Origin: Chromera velia
Taxonomy: Eukaryota > Sar > Chromeraceae
Assembly: GCA_018398765.1 (NCBI GenBank)
Contig: JAHBMJ010000467.1
Location: 1 to 37,765, forward strand
Reading direction: 5' to 3'
DNA length: 37,765 nucleotides
Shown here one piece after another: positions 31,155 to 37,765 of this stretch. How positions within the stretch are numbered: the first letter of the stretch is position 1; each line of letters starts with the position of its first letter. The notes under the pieces are model-generated. The model saw nothing but the letters and a program-made list of their open reading frames with translations, was not told the origin of the DNA and did not search any database. Made by a program: the position numbers and the translations under genes.

Positions 31155-32381
31155 TGTTCGTCACGTTTATGAATCTTTTGTTTTACCAGACAGAGCCACC
31201 AAACCCAGTCCCACCGGAAGGACCCGCCCGTCTCAAGCACCTTTTCAGAGACCGACAAGCCCCCGAAGTTCTCACTTGAAAGGACCGAGGAGGCCGCCTG
31301 TCGGCTCCTAAAGCCTTCTCGGAGGAGTCGAGCAGAAAAACTGTGTTGCAGAAAGCCAGACGCTTCGGGAGAAAAATTGCTACTCAGTGCAAGCGTCTGA
31401 AACAGAGAATTCTCTCGGGACGGAAAAACGAGGCTTCGTATGTCACTTCTAGACAGGTCAAGTTGAGAAGGGAAAATCCTGTACACGCTAATGGTCAGAG
31501 AGGGTCGAGATACATTATCGATAATGATCGCGAAAACCGAGAGATAATTTTGGCAGCTTCCACGCGCTGTTTCTTCAGCACAAGCTAGGCTGGGATAAGG
31601 CGGCTATTAAGGCTATATAGGTATCGGTTAGATCTTGTAAGAGCCCCTCATGACAGTACATAAAGTCCGGAGGTCGTGCGAGCTAAAACGCCGCGCGTGC
31701 GCGCGCGAAGCGCACCGCGCAAATCGTCCGCGCGCATGCCGCGCGATGTACGCGTTGCATGCAGTATAACGCGTGTTACAGACGTACTGAATCACTCATG
31801 AATCACTCGAATGAATGTTGCAGTATATTAATATTGTTGCAGTGAATGCGCAACTTTTCGTACGTTAATTGCGCATGAGTTTCAAACTTTCATCCCACTC
31901 TATATTGAATTATTAATACCAAACTTGCGAACTCACAGCGATCGATTCCTGAAGTGAATTGGACTCTAATCGATTCATTTCAATCGCGGTATTGTACGAA
32001 TATATTAATATTAAATAAGTGGATTCATAAAAAAGATCTGTCTGTCATTAAAAATTGCATTCTGTTCGATCGAACGAGAATTGAGAACCGCATGCACGTG
32101 AGTGACTTCGTTTGGTACTGGAAACGGCTCCAGCTCCCTGTCTGTCAGCTGACACACAACGGCACAGAAGGCACTGTCTGTCATCGACTTTTCAAAACAG
32201 CCTAAAACAGCCAGAAGATGATTGGACAGCAGAGTTACAAAAACGTTCTTGAGAGTTGTTGTCAAGAGAAGTGGCGAGCCCTTCGCGACAGATAGGAACC
32301 AACACTGCTGAGGCGGAACCAAAGCCGATGTATATCGTATTCTGGCGGGTGGCTCTACGCTAACAGAAGAATCAGTTTCAG
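31155..32381. promoter_or_regulatory. Intergenic region between divergent genes (putative bidirectional promoter)
   Basis: Lies between the dynein ATG (minus) and the first recognised exon of the MCM-like gene (plus). It contains GC-rich sequence to about 31760 and AT-rich sequence after that (about 31760-32100). A TATATA word at about 31611 is the only box-like string, of uncertain meaning. It may also hold 5' UTR exons and the missing N-terminal exons of the plus-strand gene. Confidence 0.45.
31681..31760. promoter_or_regulatory. CpG-dense patch in the divergent intergenic region
   Basis: An 80-base stretch dominated by CGCG/GCGC words (for example GTGCGCGCGCGAAGCGC), far denser in CpG than its surroundings and roughly midway between the two genes. 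Confidence 0.5.
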
Positions 32382-32439
32382 GCGGCTCTCATGATCAGGG
32401 AACAGCCGCAGTTTGAGGCGGCTCTCATGATCAGGGAAC
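32373..32439 (+). repeat. 36-bp tandem duplication at the start of the MCM-like ORF
   Basis: CAGTTTSAGGCGGCTCTC followed by ATGATCAGGGAAC occurs at 32373-32403 and again at 32409-32439, differing at one base. The offset of 36 keeps the frame (QFQAALMIREQP / QFEAALMIRELL). Confidence 0.9.
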
Positions 32440-35189
32440 TGCTGAGCGGCAGATACAAGCAGGTTCGCGGAACCGTTGTGGCCGTGTCGGACCTCAGGCT
32501 AATTTCTGCAGACAGTGGCGAAAGTGACTCCGATCGAAGGGCAAAGCGTCCCCACTCGTCGCTTCAATCCATTCGTTGTACCACGTTTTCGATCGACCGG
32601 CGAGGGTCAGTTCGATTGAGCAATGACCCTTCAAACTCTGATCTGCAGAATACCGATTGAGCAATACCGATTGCGGGGTATTTCTGCAGACCAAGAAGCA
32701 GCGTGGCAGGAAACCCTCTGCAACAGGATGTCATTCAAGTCTTTTTGCACACCGCGGAGTTGCCGAAGTGCTTTAGAGCGGGTGCAACTCTCGATTTGAT
32801 CACACAATCGTCTTTCACACAGAACGGCACAGAAGTCCTGATTGTCCTCGAAGCGTCGCCTGTCGAGCTCCCGAAGCGTTCGCCTATCGATCGTGAACCG
32901 TTCACTGGAAATCCTCCAGGAGAACGTTTCTTTAATGAGGTACCTGCGAGTCGAATTTCGTTCAGGAATGAGAACGCTATGATCGCCGGGAGTTGGCGAG
33001 AGGCAAGCCTCTGCGCCGCTGATATTTCGGACCATGAATTTCTGCTGGCCACTTCGAAGACGTTCGATGAGAATTTGTCGCTGCCAGCCGGCTCTTTCAC
33101 CCAGCAACGCATTGCCTTGCTGCTCAGTTCAGCTTCAGTTGAGTGTACAGCACTTCCTTTGGAGACAGAGGTCGAAAGCCTTTGGGGGGGAAGCGCAGGT
33201 TTCTGCGAGTCTCATGAGCCCAGCGAATCATGGGAGAACACAGATTCAGCAGCTCTTTGCGTTGACTCCGCCTTGACATTTGCCCCGTCCTGTGGACTCC
33301 AAAGCGAACTCCGCCTTCCCACCCTTGTGAATGGCACGACCTCAAGAGGCCGGCGACAGCTCTCTCCTCTTTCAGTACTTGTCGTCAGCACCTGTCCGAC
33401 AGTTCTTCAAAGAGTCCTCACTGATGCGACCAAATTTGGATTGAGGTAAGGGAGTCAAGCTCACGAAAACTAGAGTTCCAATTTTGTAGTCTGGAGGGCA
33501 GAGAATCAGACGACCCTCAAAGTGCAACGCTTGTGCCACTCCTGTGCAGCTACTTCAGAGGGCGGCCAGAAGATCTCAATTCAGAGGCTTTGCTCTTCTC
33601 CTCTCCAGGGATCTGCGTCTTTGACCTCAACAGGTTCACTCCACAGTCCAAAAAGAAGCTGGCACAGACGATTCGACGGCAAGAAGTTGGAATGATCCGA
33701 GGGTCCCGCCACCCTGTTCCTGTTGACACGGCCTTCTGGGGGACACTTGTTCTTTCTGACATTCTGTCCGTCTGACAGCCTCTCCTTCAATGACCTTGAA
33801 AAGCCTGAAACGGTCTGAAACCTCGACGGTTCCTGACTGCAGGCACGACGAATTGCACAAAACCTTGGAGGGTCAACTCGGGGCTGAACTATTGGAAGAG
33901 TCAGTTGGTGACCAATTTCTATGACGAACTGAGAAATCGTCTCCCAGATTTGGGGCTTTTTCGAAACTCCTGGACCCCCAAACTTCTCTGCCTGCAGGTT
34001 CGACCTCGTGCTGCTTTGCAATGAACAGGAGGGCGAGGATCTCCTGCTTGACACACTACTGAATGAGGTTGATGGGTCCACTACTTCTGCCGACGCCAAC
34101 GCCTCTCTGATCTCCTTTCGTATCGGCGATCGGAGCTCCTCGACAGAATCGCATGCGCAGCGGCAAACGAAGAAACGTACTCGGGAGACAAGGAATGCCA
34201 TCTCTCCTTTGCAAGATCAGCGTGTTGTCCCTTCTTCGGCCACCCCAAGGATTTGTCGACGACCTGACCGCTACAGTCGCACACCAGAGAACCAACTCGA
34301 GGGTTCACAAGTCTGTAGTCCTCTCGTACGTCCGGGGGAGTCTTCAGGTCATCTCGACGAGGATCGTGACGACGAGGCGGCAGCCCCCGGAGGGTACGTG
34401 GGGACTTGGGGGCATCTCGAGTCGAAATGCTGCAAACTCAACATGCATAAGACTGTTTGCAGGCTCTCGGTTGATGCGAATCGCCTCCTCTGTGCTTATG
34501 CGAGCTCCCTGGCCAGGACTCACAGCTCTCTCTCGAAGTGGGTGCAAATCAAGGCTCTCTAGGGGTGTGGGAAAGGCTTTTTTCTGTACACAATGAAAAG
34601 GGTTTTTTCTGCAGCCTTGAGATGAGGAGCCTCGTGAAGATTGCATTCGCCAGTGCTCTGGTGGGTTGACTCCTAGCTTTGCCTCCAGCAGGACCGCGGG
34701 TTGCGCCCATGGGATGATTGCATGTGTTGCACGGGCACAATCTGCAGATTTGCGACAGAAAGTCAAGCGCTCTCTCCGTCTTGCCGGTCGATGTGCTCTT
34801 TGCCATCAGCCTCTTCGAAGCATCGCGGTCTCACAAGAAACCCTTCCAGTCTGGTGGGTTCGGACCAAAACAAGATCGAAGGGTCATCTCGGGGACGCAC
34901 GACATTTGGCGCCTCGAATTGGAGACGAACGTATTCTCAATTCAGGATAGCGTTCTGCATTGTTTTTTGCATGCAGGCATTTCAGAGGGTGCCTCGTCTG
35001 AAGTTTGGAGAGTGAGTCGTTTTTGAAGTTTGCTTTTGAAAGGGCCGAAACATTTAACCGAAGCATTCACAACCTGCTTGCCCCTTCCGTCTCGTTATGC
35101 CGCAGAAGATTCGACGATCTGGATTCGATCAGGGAATGAAAGCCTTTGCCAAAGAGGTGGTGTCTTTTTTGCAACACACATGCTTGTAG
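32382..35189 (+). CDS. MCMDC2: MCMDC2-like protein (MCM domain-containing 2), degenerate MCM ATPase, 5' end uncertain
   Basis: Ten exons join to 2,022 nt from the ATG at 32391 (673 aa; human MCMDC2 is about 680 aa). Blocks in family order: OB fold (RYKQVRGTVVAVS, then DVIQVFLHTAELPKCFRAG), FLLATSKTF...LPAGSF..QRIALLLS, degenerate Walker A (VLVVSTCPTVLQ, residues about 301-312), Walker B-like GICVFDLNRF (364-373), FWGTLV, FDLVLLCNE, LSVDANRLLCAYASSL, DVLFAISLFEAS and a C-terminal helix ending FLQHTCL. The Walker A Lys-Ser/Thr, the Walker B Glu and the SRF arginine finger are all absent, which separates it from MCM2-9. MCMDC2 and fly mei-217/218 act in meiotic recombination; that role here is inference. 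An upstream in-frame stop and a possible acceptor (TTTCAG at 32376-32381) mean the N-terminal A domain is either lost or on undetected exons. Assigned from remembered family sequence, no search run. Confidence 0.72.
32391..32605 (+). CDS. MCMDC2: MCMDC2-like exon A (OB fold part)
   Basis: Begins at ATG 32391, or at 32382 if TTTCAG is an acceptor. LLSGRYKQVRGTVVAVSDLRL matches the first MCM OB-fold strand. The expected zinc finger is degenerate (one Cys, SIRCTTFS). Donor GG|GTCAGT, phase 2. It opens inside a 36-bp tandem duplication. Confidence 0.6.
32690..33445 (+). CDS. MCMDC2: MCMDC2-like exon B (OB fold to degenerate Walker A)
   Basis: PRSSVAGNPLQQDVIQVFLH resembles the MCM PRSVDVIL strand. 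FLLATSKTFDENLSLPAGSF is the helix before the AAA core. VLVVSTCPTVLQRVL occupies the P-loop position without GKS/T. Acceptor TTCTGCAG, donor AG|GTAAGG, phase 2. Confidence 0.72.
33490..33769 (+). CDS. MCMDC2: MCMDC2-like exon C (Walker B region)
   Basis: EALLFSSPGICVFDLNRF replaces the MCM GxxxLADxGVCxIDEF motif. RRQEVGMIRG is the presensor hairpin and DTAFWGTLV the sensor-1 strand, Asn lost. The acceptor is TTTTGTAG (TAG), donor TCC|GTCTGA, phase 0. Confidence 0.72.
33843..33871 (+). CDS. MCMDC2: MCMDC2-like exon D (29-nt microexon)
   Basis: Encodes ARRIAQNLG. Inferred because exon C ends in phase 0 and exon E needs phase 2. Acceptor GACTGCAG, donor GG|GTCAAC. Confidence 0.5.
33998..34393 (+). 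CDS. MCMDC2: MCMDC2-like exon E
   Basis: Begins FDLVLLCNEQEGEDLLLDTL, the MCM SRFDLxF position with Arg replaced by Gly. A long hydrophilic insert with KKRTR (possible nuclear signal) follows. Donor GG|GTACGT, phase 2. Confidence 0.65.
34463..34537 (+). CDS. MCMDC2: MCMDC2-like exon F
   Basis: LSVDANRLLCAYASSLARTH matches the MCM LxxxxLRKYIAYAR helix. Acceptor TTTGCAG, donor AA|GTGGGT, phase 2. Confidence 0.62.
34615..34660 (+). CDS. MCMDC2: MCMDC2-like exon G
   Basis: NLEMRSLVKIAFASAL matches the MCM RxLExLIRLSEAHA helix, here without the catalytic-core sensor-2 Arg context. Donor CTG|GTGGGT, phase 0. Confidence 0.6.
34748..34853 (+). CDS. MCMDC2: MCMDC2-like exon H
   Basis: VLPVDVLFAISLFEASRSHK aligns closely with the MCMDC2 VLKEDVLIAALLFETS block. 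Acceptor ATCTGCAG, donor G|GTGGGT, phase 1. Confidence 0.68.
34977..35011 (+). CDS. MCMDC2: MCMDC2-like exon I (35 nt)
   Basis: Encodes ISEGASSEVWR after a split Gly. The phases fit both neighbours. Acceptor TTTTTTGCATGCAG, donor AGA|GTGAGT. An alternative frame (AFQRVPRLKFGE) would fail the phase from exon H. Confidence 0.45.
35106..35189 (+). CDS. MCMDC2: MCMDC2-like exon J, C-terminus and stop
   Basis: Encodes KIRRSGFDQGMKAFAKEVVS then FLQHTCL and TAG (35187-35189). It resembles the amphipathic C-terminal helix of MCMDC2 (LxxCxxxLExFI). Acceptor CCTTCCGTCTCGTTATGCCGCAG has a good pyrimidine tract. Confidence 0.62.
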   Translation, partial: KIRRSGFDQGMKAFAKEVVSFLQHTCL

Positions 35190-35534
35190 ACGTACTTCCA
35201 ATCAACGTCCACCATCGTCCAGATATTGCGTTGTGCAGCAATTCAAGTTCGCAGCCAACATTTCCATTCAAGTTGTGATGCTACTTTAACAGTTTGTATT
35301 TCAACCACAAAGTACTGATCAGTTCTTTTGCGGAGCACTCCATTGCATCATTGTATGTAAACAAAGTTTATACCATTGGTAACATTTGAAAATTATTTTA
35401 AACTTAGTTTACAAGCTTCTTAAATTTATGTGTTTGTCCCCAAATCGGTTTTTAAAGATATGTTCAAGTTATTTCAGTTATGACAGTGACTCAGATAATG
35501 CTAGCAGATAATGACTAATGATACGGACGTGGAA

Positions 35535-35535
<1 letters not shown>
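35190..35535. other. 3' flank of MCM-like gene, nothing recognised
   Basis: AT-rich sequence after the stop at 35189, with short A/T runs. It may hold the 3' UTR; no clear poly(A) signal. Confidence 0.5.

Positions 35536-35571
<36 letters not shown>
35536..35571. repeat. (TA)n microsatellite
   Basis: About 18 uninterrupted TA units. Confidence 0.95.
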
Positions 35572-35574
<3 letters not shown>

Positions 35575-35659
35575 GTGCTAGTATATATGTCTAGGATTCT
35601 AGATACATGTGTATCTCATGGTATATGATTATGATAATATAAATAAATGAGGCAATGAA

Positions 35660-35692
35660 AGAATGAATGAATGAATGAATGAATGAATGAAT
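35660..35692. repeat. (GAAT)n microsatellite
   Basis: About eight GAAT units; shorter AATGA runs also occur near 35906 and 36975. Confidence 0.9.
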
Positions 35693-36279
35693 AGGACAGG
35701 ATAGGATTTATGTTTCGGGTCACCGCGCGGTCCTTTGCTGGGCCTCGACTTGCACCGTTGAGAGGGCGCTCTAGAGGCAGATACCTCAAAACCTCCAGGT
35801 TGCTCAGGCTGTGTACAGATCGAGCGTTGCAGGCTAACCTCAGACTCTCATGCCTAGGATCGAAGTCCTTTCATTCCCGATGTCCTCTTTCATTCCCGAA
35901 TAAAAGAATGAATGATATTATATTAGTGGCCCGGCTAGTTACACTACAAACTTTTTTTTGAATGCCCGTGCAGGGCCGTGCTAGTGCCCGGCGGCGTGTT
36001 AGATTGGCATAATCATTAGCTACCGCGCGACTAGTGAAATCAATGGCCGATCTCACTTGGCGTATCACAAAAAAAAAAAAGATAAAAAAAGACAGAATTG
36101 ACTTGCATTTAATATATTTTTTTCTTTTTTTTTTTACAATAGCTAACTTAGCAACACTTGTGTAAAACCCAAACAACAATTATGCAACATGTATACTTAA
36201 GTAACAATTGTTTGTGTCCTAACATCGTCAACAAAAAAAAAAAGCGAGAATTGATGTTATTTTCTTTTTTTTTTTTGCT

Positions 36280-36520
36280 GGGGGCCATGTAAAAATTCAT
36301 TTGAGTGTCAGTAGCATACAAACCCGGGCCCTCCCTACCTTCCACGACAGTGGTACGCAACCCCCCTAAAAAAATTGAAAACTCAGTTTTTTTGACTTAA
36401 AAATGTGTTTTCATAGTGGAGAAGAACGGTCATTTTTGTTTTGCTGGCAAACAAAGACCCCTTCCCCCTTAAGCCCGTTTGCATGCCACTGACACTCAAA
36501 TAAATTTTTACATGGCCCCC
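36280..36520. mobile_element. Inverted-repeat (foldback) element 1
   Basis: A left arm of about 47 nt (36280-36326, starting GGGGGCCATGTAAAAATTCA) is matched in inverse by 36474-36520 (ending AATTTTTACATGGCCCCC), with a few mismatches and a 147-nt loop. No ORF inside. Confidence 0.65.
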
Positions 36521-36582
36521 TATGATATACCCAGCGATATCAAAAAACAAATCAAGCTGTAAACTAACCTACAATCACTGGG

Positions 36583-36825
36583 ACCTCCGAGTCCCTGAAC
36601 CTAACTACCACTTAAAAGTTTAAGCCACATTTTTAGATAAGCTTCAAAATCTGTGCCGCAGGCGCGGATCATTTATGGTATCTTGAAAGCCAAAGCCGCA
36701 TATCTGGACGGTGTCTTGACCGTTTACGCTGCAGGCCCGGGCGTGGACGGTCTCTTGAAAAACGATGCCGCAGATAAAGATGATCTTAATTATAACTTTT
36801 TAAGTGGCACTTAGTTTCAGGGAGG
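36583..36825. mobile_element. Inverted-repeat (MITE-like) element 2 with internal tandem repeat
   Basis: Arms 36583-36621 (CCCTGAACCTAACTACCACT then TAAAAGTT) and 36794-36825 (inverse, AACTTTTTAAGTGGC...TTTCAGGGAGG) match imperfectly. The interior holds three or more degenerate units built on GCCGCA and GGACGGTNTCTTGA. Confidence 0.55.
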
Positions 36826-37432
36826 TTATCACTGGTAAATTTAAAAGTTGAAACACATTTCACAGGGCCATCTAGAGAGCCATTTGTCCCTCGATATGAT
36901 TATTAATATACTACGATATGCATGTATAAATCTAGGTATAAATATGTATATACGGTATAATATACCAGTGCCAAGTGAATGAATGAATAAAAATTTAATG
37001 ATGAGATCTGATTTTCTGAATCCTGGTCGGAATGATGTGGTTCTTATGTGCGGGAACTAGTACGGAAAAGACCAAGCGGTTATCACGATTCTATTGTACA
37101 AACCATGGTACAGCGACATCCATATACCACTCATTTGATGACACACTACGCCCACCACGGGCCTTTCATCGTTGACGTTGCTGCTGCACTGAGCTGTTTC
37201 TTTTCGTTTTTGATCACTAGAGGGCCTTCCAACACCTTTGCACAAGGAATGAACACCAGCGAGTTGTCGTCCTGGGATGTAGTCACGTACCTGCTTGACA
37301 AATTCCATGCATATTGCTCGTTCTCGCTACATGAAAGACGCAAAATTTAGAAGACAATGAGTAACATCATCGGTTGGGGGGCTACCAAAAGTACAAGCAG
37401 ACAAGGCCTGCAAAATCTCCGTGTCAAACAGA

Positions 37433-37433
37433 T

Positions 37434-37502
<69 letters not shown>

Positions 37503-37512
37503 CACATACACG

Positions 37513-37544
<32 letters not shown>

Positions 37545-37552
37545 CTTAAACA
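37433..37552. repeat. (CA)n-rich tract
   Basis: CA repeats with CG interruptions (CGCACGCACA, CGCGCGCG). Confidence 0.9.
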
Positions 37553-37722
37553 CACTGATACACACACACCTACACACACGCTTACACACACACTTCACAC
37601 ACATACACACGCACTTACACACAGACTTACACACAGACTTACACACACGCTTACACACACGCTTACACACACACTTACACACACACTTATACACACGCTT
37701 ACACACACACTCACACAAACAC

Positions 37723-37730
<8 letters not shown>
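37553..37730. repeat. Minisatellite of roughly 11-12-nt units in CA-rich DNA
   Basis: Repeated CTTACACACA with a C/G switch (CACTTACACACA or CGCTTACACACA), around a dozen copies. Confidence 0.8.

Positions 37731-37734
<4 letters not shown>

Positions 37735-37765
<31 letters not shown>
37735..37765. repeat. (GA)n microsatellite at window end
   Basis: About 15 GA units, running off the end of the window. Confidence 0.9.

Noticed and set aside
31343-31588. Plus-strand ORF upstream of the MCM-like gene as its N-terminal exon
   Set aside because: Basic, but no similarity to the MCM A domain and no clear donor to join it in frame to 32382.
31954-32205. Plus-strand 83-codon ORF as the first exon of the MCM-like gene
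   Set aside because: AT-rich, no recognisable MCM N-terminal motif; cannot be joined with confidence.
37146-37343. Minus-strand ORF with protein-like composition (SSRYVTTSQDDNS, VIKNEKKQLSAAATS)
   Set aside because: Looks somewhat protein-like but I recognise no family, and both strands are open; could be a transposon fragment or exon of an unseen gene.
37433-37730. CRISPR-like array
   Set aside because: Units are microsatellite-derived, contiguous and lack unique spacers; the genome is eukaryotic.

Overview
This is a nuclear window from an intron-rich eukaryotic microbe. It holds two protein genes in divergent (head-to-head) orientation, plus repeat-rich flanks. I found no bacterial-type genes, no rRNA and no convincing tRNA. 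The mix of a full cytoplasmic dynein 1 heavy chain, a meiotic-type MCM-domain gene, roughly balanced base composition, about 50 exons in one gene and many (CA)n/(GA)n microsatellites suggests a flagellated or amoeboid protist or alga. A chromerid or other alveolate such as Chromera is my best guess, but that is inference only.

Minus strand, 31154 down to 824: one gene encodes the cytoplasmic dynein 1 heavy chain. I assembled 50 coding exons (49 introns) by following conserved dynein sequence across splice junctions. The exons sum to 14,400 nt, an exact multiple of three, giving 4,799 residues with an in-frame TGA three codons before the ATG and a terminal TAG. The order is: tail (exons 1-18), linker (about 19-23), AAA1 (24-26), AAA2 (27-29), AAA3 (30-32), AAA4 (33-35), stalk and microtubule-binding domain (36-38), AAA5 (38-41), AAA6 (42-45) and the C-terminal domain (46-50). 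All four P-loops are intact. Introns are 195-564 bp. All end in CAG, 27 of 49 start with the unusual GTC, and one is GC-AG.

Plus strand, about 32382 to 35189: a second gene of at least ten small exons with introns of only 44-126 bp. It matches MCMDC2 (MCM domain-containing 2, related to the Drosophila mei-MCM proteins) from the OB fold to the C-terminus. Its AAA core lacks a Walker A lysine, the Walker B glutamate and the arginine finger. The N-terminal A domain was not found, so the gene may have further upstream exons.

Between the two genes (31155-32381) lies an intergenic or 5'-UTR stretch with a CpG-rich patch, probably a shared divergent promoter region. From 35190 to 37765 the sequence becomes AT-richer and repeat-laden: (TA)n, (GAAT)n, two foldback/MITE-like inverted repeats and a (CA)-rich minisatellite. 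Positions 1-823 are 3' flank of the dynein gene with no gene I can support. The two proteins have no obvious shared pathway: one is a minus-end microtubule motor, the other a presumed meiotic recombination factor.
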